Of a DNA stretch of 64,000 nt, positions 1 to 7,474 are shown piece by piece. Source of the DNA: CALBJU01 sp965247125. GTDB lineage: Bacteria > Bacteroidota > Rhodothermia > Rhodothermales > UBA10348. Position 1 is the first letter of the stretch; each line of letters starts with the position of its first letter. The stretch spans positions 1 through 64,000 of the forward strand of contig CBDFGO010000001.1 in assembly GCA_965247125.1 (NCBI GenBank), in the 5' to 3' direction. The notes beneath the pieces are model-generated. The model saw only the letters and a program-made list of their open reading frames with translations, was not told the DNA's origin and made no database searches. The position numbers were made by a program, and so were the translations under genes.

Positions 1-44
1 AAGATTCCACCTAAGACCCTGTCCAGTTTTATAGGACCATCTCT
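1..44 (+). mobile_element. Terminal end of an IS3-family element (copy 1)
   Basis: These bases are the reverse complement of the transposase-distal end of the two other copies of this IS at 1080 and 57766. They contain the terminal inverted repeat ending in GGACCATCTCT. The rest of the element, including orfB, lies before the window in plus orientation. It stands tail to tail with the copy that starts at 1080, so the two bracket the gene at 90-998. Confidence 0.85.
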
Positions 45-89
45 TTGGTTGTAGCCAAGCGTTTTCATGTCGGAGCTAAATGGCTGACC

Positions 90-998
90 CTACTCACGAA
101 GAACTACGAACAGAAAGGTCGAAAAGAGTCCGAAGTCCCCTTCAATCGCACCGTGATAGATTCCAGGAACTAGTGCCTTGACGTTGATGTCAACTCCACA
201 TTGCTTAGGTTCACATTTCATCCTGCTGATTGCCACACGCTTTCCGGCTGAGTTGTACACATACGTTGTCGCATTCTGTTGATTGTCGTTTCCAATGCGA
301 ATTGAAACCGTTGAACCGGCTGGATTGGGAAATACATTGACTACAGGATTCGCAACTGAAGGGAGCCGGGGATTCTGCAGACCCACCACTATTTGTCCAC
401 CAATTATGACTCTATACAACTCGTACTGGGCAAAACGGAAGTTAATTTTTGACACGCCGATGTCAGGAGAAAACGTATATGATCGTTCATCATCTCGACC
501 GCTTACGTCGTCGAAATACATCCGAAGAGAGCCATCGAAGGTTCCTGCGAATACTGGTGAGGTCACATCTCGATCGATTGTGACATCGACTTGGGATGTG
601 GGATTTTCGGGATTCGGGAATGAATAGGTGTCTCCTTCTGCCAAGCTGAAATCCAGCATCAGAAAGTCTTGATCGTCATACCGAGCCCATACATTTCCAG
701 CTCCATCCAGCCTTACCAATTGGATGCCAAAGTAAATGATGTGCTCGTTGACACGATGGTAGAGGGTATCATTTACGATCTGTGTAGTGTCGATGGTGAA
801 ATAGACTGCATCATCAGTGTCGGGATTCGTGGCATCGCTATGCGAAAAGAGGTAGGTCCACTGGCTGTCTATTTCCAACGGCAGAAACTTTACCTGGGAT
901 TGCTGGGCTAAGGCCAAACTGGTCAACCAGAAATACGACATAGTCAGAAATGCAGATTTGATGATTCTCACGAGCACAATTTGGCCACTAGAAGGCAT
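90..998 (-). CDS. Secreted protein with type IX secretion sorting domain
   Basis: This 302-residue protein has an N-terminal hydrophobic signal segment (about residues 12-32, ending ALAQQ) and a body of no recognised family. The last ~80 residues resemble the beta-rich Por/type IX C-terminal sorting module: the segment begins near NVFPNPAGSTVSI, contains YNSAGKRV, and ends in a hydrophobic strand. Such proteins are exported through the Sec system and then anchored or released by the type IX machinery in Bacteroidota. The start is uncertain, since a methionine about 19 codons later also precedes a signal-like segment. The gene is caught between two oppositely oriented IS3 copies. The passenger function is unknown. 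Confidence 0.7.
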   Translation of the reverse strand: MPSSGQIVLVRIIKSAFLTMSYFWLTSLALAQQSQVKFLPLEIDSQWTYLFSHSDATNPDTDDAVYFTIDTTQIVNDTLYHRVNEHIIYFGIQLVRLDGAGNVWARYDDQDFLMLDFSLAEGDTYSFPNPENPTSQVDVTIDRDVTSPVFAGTFDGSLRMYFDDVSGRDDERSYTFSPDIGVSKINFRFAQYELYRVIIGGQIVVGLQNPRLPSVANPVVNVFPNPAGSTVSIRIGNDNQQNATTYVYNSAGKRVAISRMKCEPKQCGVDINVKALVPGIYHGAIEGDFGLFSTFLFVVLRE

Positions 999-1104
999 AA
1001 AGTTAGACCTGAAGATTTGAGTATATATGGGTATTTCTACCTATTCTGATAGGAAAATATACTTATTCTGAACGTACAAAGAGATGGTCCTATAAAACTG
1101 GACA

Positions 1105-2488
1105 GAGCTATGCCCAAAAGTTGTGTATGGAAGGTTTAGGCAGCGTGTCGTTCTGATGTAATTCCGTCGGTGAATTTGATTCCTTTTTTTACAAGTTGCA
1201 ATAGGTGCGGTGCATTCAGTTTCCTCCACTTCTTCTGAGCCTCTTTACATAGACGGAAGGCCATTGCAAGAGCTGTTTCTCGGCTCAGACATCCCCTCGT
1301 TTTGGCGGTCCTGAGGCGCACGGTCGCGAACGTAGATTCGATCGGATTTGTGCTCCGAAGATGGATCCAGTGTTCTGCCGGAAAGTCATAAAAAGCGAGC
1401 AGTTCTTCTCGGTCTTTCACCAGAATCTCTGCTGCTTTCGGATACTTTTGCTGGTAGGCTTTGATGAAAAACAGAAGGGCGCTCTCTGCCTGCTTTTTTG
1501 TTTCTGCTGTATAGATCTGCGTGAGGTGACCTTTTGCCTTCTTCTGAACGGACTTGGGCAGGCGGTTGAGCACATTTGCTGTCTTGTGCACCCAACAGCG
1601 TGCGGCTCGCGTCTCGGGATAAACTTCTGCGAGAGCACTCCAGAATCCCATGGCTCCATCGGCAACAGCCAGCTTCGGTCCTTGATCCAGCCCGCGGTGC
1701 CTCAGCTCCAGGAGCAACTCTCGCCACGACTGCTTGCTCTCGCGAAAGCCGTCCTCGAGTGCTATAAGCTCCTTCCTTCCATCGGCCGTAGCGCCGATCA
1801 CGACCAGCAGACACAGTTTCTGTTTATCCATGCGTACGTTTACGTGAATACCGTCGGCCCAGAAATAGACGTAGTGCTTCTCCTTCAGGCTCCGCTTTTG
1901 CCAGTCTTCGTGCTCCCTTGTCCAAAGCGTCTTCAGGCGCGCAATCGTCGAGGAGGTCAGCCCTGGGGCATCAGGACCAACAAGGGCCGAGAGCGCTGCC
2001 TCAAAGCCGCCCGTTGAAACTCCCTTCAGGTACAACCATGGAATGAGAGCCTCAAGCGAGCGGCTCTTGCGGAGGTAGGCTGGTAGTATCGAACTGCGGA
2101 AACCGATTCTATCCTCACCCCGACCCGTACGGTCGCGTATGCGGGGCATCTTTACAGCGACCTCCCCGATACCAGTCAAAATCTTCCTCTCTGGCAGATA
2201 TCCATTGCGAACGATGCGGTGGCGATTCTCTTCGTCGCGCAGGAACTGGTAGCGCTGGCAGAAAGCTTCAACCTCGGCCTCAACGGCTGTGGCCAGCATC
2301 TTTGCGGCCCCTGTTCGCAATACTTCTGTCAACACATCCTCTGTGCTATTGTAGTTCTCGTTCTCGTGTGCGTTATTCGTCTTCATGGGCGGTGTATCCT
2401 CCAATCTTCGGATTGACAATGACGTAATCATCATCAGGATACGCCGCCTATACCTTTTTCACCCGTACACAACTTTCGGGGTTAACTC
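1105..2488 (-). mobile_element. IS256-family element (copy 1), nested in IS3
   Basis: This is a 1384-bp element with imperfect ~26-bp terminal repeats (GAGCTATGCCCAAAAGTTG at one end, GAGTTAACCCCGAAAGTTG at the other). It is flanked by the 9-bp duplication AACTGGACA at 1096-1104 and 2489-2497, as expected for IS256-type transposition. It is the same element as copies at 11768 and 55986. The perfect duplication and intact transposase indicate a recent insertion. Confidence 0.95.
1136..2386 (-). CDS. IS256-family (Mutator-type) transposase
   Basis: This 416-residue transposase starts at the MKTNNAHENEN methionine. It shows the DDE arrangement of the family: an Asp in FWADGIHVNVR, an Asp in AVADGAMGFW and a Glu in NPIESTFATVR, with the conserved CWVHKTANVL segment between the last two. 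It cuts and rejoins DNA at the element's terminal repeats. The protein appears identical to the copy at 11799-13049. The stop codon lies about 30 bp from the end of the element. A long ORF on the opposite strand is a shadow of this gene. Confidence 0.95.
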   Translation of the reverse strand: MKTNNAHENENYNSTEDVLTEVLRTGAAKMLATAVEAEVEAFCQRYQFLRDEENRHRIVRNGYLPERKILTGIGEVAVKMPRIRDRTGRGEDRIGFRSSILPAYLRKSRSLEALIPWLYLKGVSTGGFEAALSALVGPDAPGLTSSTIARLKTLWTREHEDWQKRSLKEKHYVYFWADGIHVNVRMDKQKLCLLVVIGATADGRKELIALEDGFRESKQSWRELLLELRHRGLDQGPKLAVADGAMGFWSALAEVYPETRAARCWVHKTANVLNRLPKSVQKKAKGHLTQIYTAETKKQAESALLFFIKAYQQKYPKAAEILVKDREELLAFYDFPAEHWIHLRSTNPIESTFATVRLRTAKTRGCLSRETALAMAFRLCKEAQKKWRKLNAPHLLQLVKKGIKFTDGITSERHAA

Positions 2489-2525
2489 AACTGGACAGGG
2501 TCTTAGGTGGAATCTTGCGGATTGA

Positions 2526-3353
2526 TTATGCTGCTTCTTGAAGCGGCTGGTGATTAAAAAATACGTGATCAGGGGTCTTTCTTCCATGTGAGCTGTGTCG
2601 CCTTTCGTTATTGAAGTAGTCGAAGTATACAGCAATGGATTTGCGGGCTTCAGCCACACTGTCATAGGCTTTAAGGTACACCTCTTCATATTTCAGGCTA
2701 CGCCACAGACGTTCAACGAACACGTTGTCCATCCAGCGTCCTTTGCCATCCATAGAGATTTTGATGTCATGATTCTTCAGCACATCAGTAAAGGCCACGG
2801 ATGTGAACTGGCTGCCCTGATCCGTATTGAAGATCTCTGGCGCTCCATACACGGCGATTGCTTCTTCGAGCGCTTCCACACAGAAGTCGGTGTCCATCGT
2901 ATTGGAGATCCGGCGTGAGAGTACTTTTCGGCTGTACCAGTCGATGACGGCGACCAGGTAAACGAATCCCCTTTTCATCGGAATGAATGTGATGTCGCTT
3001 GCGTAAACCTGCCGGGGCCGCGTCACGTTGAGCTTACGCAAGAGATACGGATAAATCTTGTGACCCTTTCCCGGAATCGAGGTCCGTTTCTTAGGATAAA
3101 TGGCAATAAGGCCCATCAGACGCATTAATCGCCGGATTCGATGGCGGCCCACAAAAATACCTCTGTCCTCGAGCGCATCCTTCATGGTGCGCGATCCTCG
3201 CGTGGGCCGCTCAAGGTAGAGCTCATCCAGTTTTTTCATCACGGCCAGGTTCTCTTTGCTCTCGCCCACCGGCTTGTAGTAGGCCGTTGAGCGATTCAGC
3301 TCCAGCAGATTGCACTGCCGTTTGATGGAGAGGTCGTGGATTGGGTCGATCAT
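2526..3353 (-). CDS. IS3-family transposase OrfB
   Basis: This 275-residue catalytic half of an IS3-family transposase has an N-terminal HTH_21-like region (residues ~1-90) and an rve integrase core. The core residues visible are Asp in ASDITFIP, Asp in NTDQGSQFT and Glu in VFVERLWRSLKYEE. It lies directly downstream of OrfA with a 14-bp gap rather than an overlap. It is nearly identical to the copy at 57819-58646, with a few substitutions near the C-terminus and in the core (for example QFTS versus QFTP, WMDN versus WMGN). Confidence 0.95.
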   Translation of the reverse strand: MIDPIHDLSIKRQCNLLELNRSTAYYKPVGESKENLAVMKKLDELYLERPTRGSRTMKDALEDRGIFVGRHRIRRLMRLMGLIAIYPKKRTSIPGKGHKIYPYLLRKLNVTRPRQVYASDITFIPMKRGFVYLVAVIDWYSRKVLSRRISNTMDTDFCVEALEEAIAVYGAPEIFNTDQGSQFTSVAFTDVLKNHDIKISMDGKGRWMDNVFVERLWRSLKYEEVYLKAYDSVAEARKSIAVYFDYFNNERRHSSHGRKTPDHVFFNHQPLQEAA

Positions 3354-3367
3354 TTGGCGGCGCTCAC

Positions 3368-3655
3368 CTACTGGGTGCGACCGAGCGCTTTGGATAAAAA
3401 ATCCTTCTCCATCGAAAGCTCGCCAATCTTGGCGCGAAGCTCCTTGATCTGGCCCTCCTCGTTGTGCTTTCTGGAATGCCCTTTGTCAAAGACCTCTTCA
3501 GCGTCCTGAATCAATTTCTTCTTCCAGGTCTGAATCTGATTCGGGTGCACCTGGAATTGGTCTGCCAACTCGGCCATCGTGCGGTCTCCCTTAACCGCCG
3601 CCAGTGCTACTTTTGCTTTGAAGGCATTGCTGTGATTTCTTCTTTTGCGACTCAT
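3368..3655 (-). CDS. IS3-family transposase OrfA
   Basis: This is a 95-residue protein starting at MSRKRRNHSNAF. The N-terminal helix-turn-helix region (VALAAVKGDRTMAELADQF...) recognises the IS ends, and the C-terminal half is a leucine-zipper-like coiled coil (IKELRAKIGELSMEKDF) used for multimerisation. This is the standard OrfA layout of IS3 elements. It precedes OrfB on the same strand. Confidence 0.92.
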   Translation of the reverse strand: MSRKRRNHSNAFKAKVALAAVKGDRTMAELADQFQVHPNQIQTWKKKLIQDAEEVFDKGHSRKHNEEGQIKELRAKIGELSMEKDFLSKALGRTQ

Positions 3656-3841
3656 CGTTTGTAGCCTTTCTTGAGGGTGATGAGATCGCAAGATTCCACC
3701 TATAATCAGAGCCAGGCTGTCCAGTCAAACGGGACCATCTCTCAAAGCCTATTCTAGTCCCTTCCTTTTTCAACTCCTGACCTTACTCCCATAAAGTGGA
3801 CAGGTAGTTAAGCGTACTTTGCATCAATACAGAGGTACGCA

Positions 3842-4126
3842 ATGGGAACGAGAAGGAAGTATTCCAAAGAGTTCAAACTGGAAGCCGTCCAGTTAGCTGA
3901 GATCAGTGGCAACACGAGTCAGACGGCCAGGGAATTGGGCATCAATGCCGGATTGATCAGGCGTTGGAAGCAGCGATTCGAAGAGGATGGTAAACGAGCG
4001 TTTCCCGGGCACGGTACTCCTCGTGATGAGGAACTCGTCAAACTCCGCAAAGAGCTCAGACGGGTCAAAGAGGAGAACATCGTTCTAAAAAAAGCCGCCG
4101 GTATTTTCAGCAGAGACCTTCGATGA
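3842..4126 (+). CDS. IS3-family transposase OrfA
   Basis: This is a 94-residue OrfA starting MGTRRKYSKEFKLEAV. It has the HTH_8-type DNA-binding segment (TARELGINAGLIRRWKQRF) followed by a coiled coil (LVKLRKELRRVKEENIVLKKA). A run of seven A followed by G at 4087-4094 is a typical -1 slippery site of IS3 elements. It would fuse OrfA to OrfB by programmed frameshifting. The stop overlaps the OrfB start by four bases. Confidence 0.92.
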   Translation: MGTRRKYSKEFKLEAVQLAEISGNTSQTARELGINAGLIRRWKQRFEEDGKRAFPGHGTPRDEELVKLRKELRRVKEENIVLKKAAGIFSRDLR

Positions 4127-5020
4127 GATACCGGGTTGTGGACGAAGTAAGAGGGTTGGTGCCAGTCGTGCGAGCGTGTACGTTTATGCGGCTATCGCCG
4201 AGCGGGTATTACGCATGGAGGGGACGCGCACTGAGTATTCGAGAGCATGAAAACCGTGGACTGTTGATTCAGATTCAAACGATTCACCGGGCCAGCAGGG
4301 GTACGTATGGCGCTCCGCGAGTGCATGCCGAGCTTCGCGCTCAAGGCGTCGCGGTAGGGCGTCGTCGCGTGGCTCGTCTGATGCAGCAGAACGGGATTAA
4401 GGCGCTCAGGCGCCGCAAGAGGCGTGTACAGGCTCCATCCGCTCCTCTTGAGGCTATCAAGGCCAACGTGCTGGATCGTCAATTCATGCCTGACAGGCCA
4501 GGCGCCGTGTGGACAGCCGACATTACATATTTACCGACGGCTGAAGGATGGCTTCGGCGATTTTCTATCGCCGATGGCTGTCGTGCTGGATTTGTACTCA
4601 CGCCGAGTCGTTGGATGGTCAGTACGTCCCTCTCTCGCAAAAGAACTTGCCACCAACGCGCTTCAGAACGCGATTGAGCATCAGCGGCCACGGGCAGGGC
4701 TAATTCATCATTCGGATCGAGGTAGCCAGTACACGAGCTATGAGTACCAACGAATGCTGCGGCGCGAAGGGATCACCATCTCGATGAGCAGGAGCGGATC
4801 CTGTCACGACAATGCTCCAACCGAGAGCTTCTTCGGGACACTCAAAACGGAGATGCACCTTCGAGGAGATCCATTCAATTCACATGCTGAAGCAAAACGA
4901 GGACTCTTCGAATATATCGAGGTTTTCTACAATCGCCAACGTCGACACTCAACCCTTGGATACCAGACGCCGATGGAATTTGAACAACACTATATTAACC
5001 AACAAACCACCGCAGTGTAG
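4123..5020 (+). pseudogene. IS3-family transposase OrfB, frameshifted
   Basis: The first half (4123 to about 4550) reads from MRYRVVDEVRGL through the HTH_21 region to the first catalytic Asp (WTADITYLPTAEGWL). The second half continues in another frame from about 4570 with AVVLDLYSRRVVGW, the second Asp (HHSDRGSQYTS) and the catalytic Glu (NAPTESFFGTLK). The break falls at an 8-bp perfect inverted repeat with a 5-base loop (4554-4574) that looks like extra sequence inside an otherwise conserved strand. The element is therefore probably unable to move by itself. Confidence 0.9.
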
Positions 5021-5056
5021 GCTTAATCAACTGTCCAGAAAACCGGAGTAAGGTCA

Positions 5057-5528
5057 AGACGGTGAGATCGTCGTAGTGTAGTACGGTACTTCTATTTGCT
5101 AGCAGAGTGTAGTCTTTAAGCTTTGCAAGCACGGGCGTGTAGGCATCCACTGATCCGTGCTGACCTCGATCACGGAACTCCTGGATCCGATTCTGAAAAT
5201 CAACGAGGAAGTCGTGTGTTTCAGTATCGGCAGTGCCCTGAACGGCGCGCTTGATCGCAGCGGCCGAAAAATCCTTCCCTTCGACTACGGCATCAAGAAT
5301 TGCATCCTCTGCCTTCATCACGATGGACTTCAGGTATGGATTTAGTCTGGCGTGGTGCCGATTCGATTTTCTGATTTCCTTCTGCAGCGGATTCCAATCC
5401 TTTTCCTTGATTCGAACGGGAAGAGCAATCGTCGAGCGCTTACTTCTATGATGGATAACGAGATAAAGAGGAACAGTGCCGTCACGCGTTTTCTTCCCTC
5501 TCCAGGGCACAATACTTATCTTGGCCAT
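5057..5528 (-). pseudogene. Tyrosine integrase, C-terminus removed by IS3
   Basis: The first ~157 residues (MAKISIVPWRGKKTRDGTV...) match the arm-binding and SAM-like core-binding domains of Bacteroidota-type tyrosine recombinases. They are clearly paralogous to the complete integrase at 51115-52344 (shared MAKISIxPW start, NPYLKS/NTYLKN region and VDAYTPVLAKL/KDAYEPVLVKI). The entire catalytic domain with the R-H-R-Y residues is missing, because the IS3 element begins after HYDDLTV. It is non-functional as a recombinase. It probably marks the end of a mobile island extending leftwards. Confidence 0.9.
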
Positions 5529-5703
5529 ATGCCAGAAGTTCTATAGAAAAGATGAGTCCAATGACTAAATAGGTGACGTGTAAGGTGACGATTTTTATCG
5601 CTGAAGTCAATATATATAGATTGGTATCACTCGTTATCATCCTAGATATGCTTGAATCTAGCTTAAATCCGACGAAAACCCTGTGAGACCACGTGACTGT
5701 TGT

Positions 5704-5726
5704 GTTCCCCCCCCTCTCCGCACCCA
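5704..5726 (+). other. tRNA-Ser 3'-end-like fragment (possible att site)
   Basis: The bases read GTTCCCCCCCCTCTCCGCAC, which resembles the T-arm/acceptor end of tRNA-Ser genes (...TCCCCCTCTCCGC). No matching 5' half of a tRNA is present. A related sequence lies in the opposite orientation at 50931-50958 beside the paralogous integrase. I read both as attachment-site remnants of islands integrated at a serine tRNA. The match is short, so this is tentative. Confidence 0.35.
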
Positions 5727-5729
5727 GCG

Positions 5730-5765
5730 AAAGCCCCGACTGCGAAAGCAGCCGGGGCTTTTTGT
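5730..5765 (+). terminator. Rho-independent terminator hairpin
   Basis: The stem AAGCCCCG / CGGGGCTT contains an inner CTGC-GAAA-GCAG tetraloop hairpin and is followed by TTTTT. It lies just after the tRNA-like fragment. It would end plus-strand transcription, or serve the truncated integrase region in the other direction less well. Confidence 0.7.
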
Positions 5766-5812
5766 GTTGAGCCCGTGAAGCTTGCTTCCAAGGGGCAACA
5801 CAAAAAGATCAG

Positions 5813-5892
5813 GGCGAGCGAAGCTCGCGCGGGGCGTACATTGGTAAGGAGTACCAGGGGCTAACCGAGCGCGAAGCGCGAGGTAATCCCCT
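5813..5892 (-). repeat. Inverted copy of an ~80-bp integrase-upstream repeat
   Basis: Read on the minus strand this closely resembles 50842-50919 on the plus strand. Shared segments include TTACCTCGC, GCTCGGTTAGCCC, CTCCTTACCAA and GCTTCGCTCGC. Each copy contains small GC-rich hairpins and lies upstream of one of the two paralogous integrase genes, facing it. It may carry integrase arm sites or be part of an att region. The function is unknown. Confidence 0.6.
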
Positions 5893-5983
5893 CTTCAATC
5901 TGAAAGAAAATCCCTATCTCATCCAATACTCACCACAGTCGACACACAACAAATCCAAATGTGATATGCAGACCGCTTGATCT

Positions 5984-6034
5984 GCCGACGGATGATATGC
6001 GGCGAGGATGATATGCCGACGGATGATATGCCGA
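5984..6034. repeat. Short tandem direct repeats (GGATGATATGC)
   Basis: Three imperfect ~16-bp units share GGATGATATGC, the first and third preceded by CGAC. A partial match (GTGATATGC) lies a little earlier at ~5961. They sit in the ~700-bp gene-free stretch 5529-6234 between the broken integrase and the PadR unit. Apart from the terminator and repeats listed here I see no gene in that stretch. Confidence 0.5.
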
Positions 6035-6166
6035 TCGCAGTTGATGCCTTAATCCAAAATCGATTCGCCCGTCCATTTGTGTTAAGCCTTTGTAACAGTT
6101 ACACTTATTTCATCTTCGGATTCGGACGATGGCGTGTATTGCGATATCACTGATCCGCAGAGTAAA

Positions 6167-6182
6167 TGTTCTACAGCACGCC
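6167..6182 (-). other. Cassette-boundary inverted repeat, distal end
   Basis: On the minus strand this reads GGCGTGCTGTAGAACA, the exact 16-bp complement partner of the sequence at 7346-7361. The pair brackets the PadR/membrane-protein unit. In integron cassettes the first bases of a cassette are complementary to the start of its own attC site, so this may be the 5' edge of a degenerate attC running down to about 6090. The inner part is poorly conserved. Confidence 0.45.
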
Positions 6183-6234
6183 GAAGAACTCGTATTGAAC
6201 CTGGATAATTCTTCGTTCGACTAGGTGGTTACTC

Positions 6235-6999
6235 TCACGTTTTTGGAGTTCCTAACAGCATTCGATGATCGTTTCGTTTTGTCCTTTGATGCATCCAAAG
6301 TGTCGGGCCAATGCCTACGGCCAACTGGGCGAGGAGGAGTGTCCACAAAGGATCATCCCGCAATGCCCAGTGAACGATTGCGGCATACCATTCCGCTGAG
6401 AACATCACTGCGAGGGCAAGAACGAACAGCCTTCTCAATCTTATCGTCCAGACCTTTTCGTCGAGAAGAAAAGGAATCAAGTTGAACAGGGCCAAACAAC
6501 CGATAATGATAAAGTAAATCATTCCCTGCTGGTGCAACGGTCTCCCTGATCGCCAGATTTCTAGAGGCCACGATGCTCGTACGAGAGTGTATCCAAACGA
6601 GTATGCAGAGACTACACCCATCACGAGGGAGAATGATCGACCCACGCCGTACGTGATGACTCCAAATTTAGAGTCATATACGCCCAATTCAGCTTTGAAC
6701 AGTGAAAAGTATCTGCGAACGGATCCGGATTTCAGCCACTCTGAGCGATAATCGCATCTAAGTTGAGATTCTGGTCCAACTTGAGCTACCGCTTCTCGGA
6801 ATGCATTTTGTTCAGCTACGCCTCGAGCCAGCAGGTTGGAGTAGCAATCCAGTAGATGAGATTCCAGTTCGGCGACGTCGTCATCGCCGTAAAATGGGCG
6901 AACCTTGAACGGTTTTCTCCATTTTCTCAATTCCGAGATTATGTCAAAGATGGCTTCGTTCCCCACAAATTGTTCAACAACTTGCTCGCCAGATTCCAC
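6235..6999 (-). CDS. PadR-linked multi-pass membrane protein
   Basis: This 254-residue protein has a soluble N-terminal ~100 residues and then about four hydrophobic helices (near YGVGRSFSLVMGVVSAYSF, MIYFIIIGCLALFNLIPFL, LFVLALAVMFSAEWY and LLLAQLAVGIG). The N-terminal segment (DDDVAELESHLLDCYSNLLARG...EAVAQVG) resembles the permease-prefix/HAAS-type helical domains found in proteins encoded next to PadR regulators. It overlaps the PadR gene by 61 bp, implying co-transcription and translational coupling. The exact function is unknown; a stress or signalling membrane protein controlled by PadR is an inference. Confidence 0.7.
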   Translation of the reverse strand: MESGEQVVEQFVGNEAIFDIISELRKWRKPFKVRPFYGDDDVAELESHLLDCYSNLLARGVAEQNAFREAVAQVGPESQLRCDYRSEWLKSGSVRRYFSLFKAELGVYDSKFGVITYGVGRSFSLVMGVVSAYSFGYTLVRASWPLEIWRSGRPLHQQGMIYFIIIGCLALFNLIPFLLDEKVWTIRLRRLFVLALAVMFSAEWYAAIVHWALRDDPLWTLLLAQLAVGIGPTLWMHQRTKRNDHRMLLGTPKT

Positions 7000-7277
7000 T
7001 GCGCTCGTTCGCGCTCTAGTTCTCGAACACCCTTAGTTTTAAGGCGATAATACTTTCTTCGTCGACCATTGTCTGCCGTCCTCCAGGAAGATTGAACGAA
7101 CCCCTGACGTTCAAGACGATGTAGCATAGGATAGATTGCTCCTTCCGCCCACTCAATAGTTTCACCGGAAGCCGTAAATGCCTTTTTAATAATCTCGTAG
7201 CCATAGCTTTCACCTTCAGCTAGTATGGCAAGGACCGCAGGACGAAGTGTCGCAGCTGTCAGGTCTTTACTAAGCAC
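6939..7277 (-). CDS. PadR-family transcriptional regulator
   Basis: This 112-residue winged-helix repressor starts at a GTG. The PadR hallmark is visible: LAILAEGESYGYEIIKKAF, then the recognition region EGAIYPMLHRLERQGFV, then the wing GRRRKYYRLKTKG and the C-terminal dimerisation helix. It is short, in the PadR-s1 class. It sits first in a two-gene unit with the membrane protein at 6235, and an inverted repeat in its promoter suggests autoregulation. Confidence 0.92.
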   Translation of the reverse strand: MLSKDLTAATLRPAVLAILAEGESYGYEIIKKAFTASGETIEWAEGAIYPMLHRLERQGFVQSSWRTADNGRRRKYYRLKTKGVRELERERAQWNLASKLLNNLWGTKPSLT

Positions 7278-7303
7278 GTCGATACCCTTGTAGTTCTAGG
7301 CAT

Positions 7304-7332
7304 AATATACCTGACACTATTAGGTATGTCAA
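7304..7332 (-). promoter_or_regulatory. padR promoter with palindromic operator
   Basis: On the minus strand a TTGACA box (7332-7327) and a TATATT box (7309-7304) are 17 bases apart. The inverted repeat ATACCT-N9-AGGTAT (7307-7327) overlaps the spacer and -10 box. Its position between the boxes would let the PadR protein shut off its own transcription. Confidence 0.75.
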
Positions 7333-7353
7333 CATTTGATTGTTTGGCGTGCT

Positions 7354-7462
7354 GTAGAACAAGCGCATGTTGCGGACTCGCACGACTGGCTGAGCCGGTT
7401 GGAAACGATTACTTTCTGAAAGGCGTGCGAATGCTCGCCGCAAGTCCGCCAGCCGTTATATA
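7354..7462 (-). other. attC-like site A
   Basis: This is a ~109-bp imperfect inverted repeat. Read on the minus strand it begins TATATAACGGCTGGCGGAC, has a central CTTTCAGAAAGTAATCG, and ends CGCAACATGCGCTTGTTC. The arms pair (GCGGACTTGCGG...TCGCACG against CGTGCGA...CCGCAACATGCGC). Sites B (10909), C (48533) and D (50763) share the same sequence blocks. An AAC near one end and GTT at the other match the invariant triplets of integron attC sites. Confidence 0.6.
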
Positions 7463-7474
7463 CTCTCTTGAAAA

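Larger units (their letters stand above)
1080..3742 (-). mobile_element. IS3-family element (copy 2) carrying a nested IS256 insertion
   Basis: The ends are AGAGATGGTCC inverted repeats, and the element is flanked by the 3-bp direct repeat CAA (1077-1079 and 3743-3745), typical of IS3 insertions. Removing the nested IS256 element and its 9-bp duplication leaves 1270 bp, exactly the length of the uninterrupted copy at 57766-59035. The insertion lies 25 bp inside the transposase-distal end, beyond orfB, so both reading frames are intact. However, the terminal repeat is now separated from the body by about 1.4 kb. Confidence 0.93.
3778..5056 (+). mobile_element. Second, unrelated IS3-family element
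   Basis: The ends are related inverted repeats: TGACCTTACTCC...TGGACAG on the left and its complement CTGTCCAG...GGAGTAAGGTCA on the right. The element is 1279 bp long and contains OrfA and a frameshifted OrfB. It lies only 35 bp from the previous IS3 copy and has truncated the integrase gene on its right. No 3-bp target duplication is visible (flanks CTCC and AGAC), which agrees with the loss of the rest of the integrase by deletion. Confidence 0.85.

Noticed and set aside
1361..2017. 218-codon ORF opposite each IS256 transposase (also at 12024 and 56453)
   Set aside because: It is the antisense frame of the conserved transposase, copied with it; no family features or start signal.
5704..5726. 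Complete tRNA-Ser gene
   Set aside because: Only the 3' end resembles a tRNA; no 5' acceptor strand, D-arm or anticodon arm upstream.
5984..6034. Tandem GGATGATATGC repeats as CRISPR or origin iterons
   Set aside because: Only three irregular units, no spacers, no cas or rep gene nearby.
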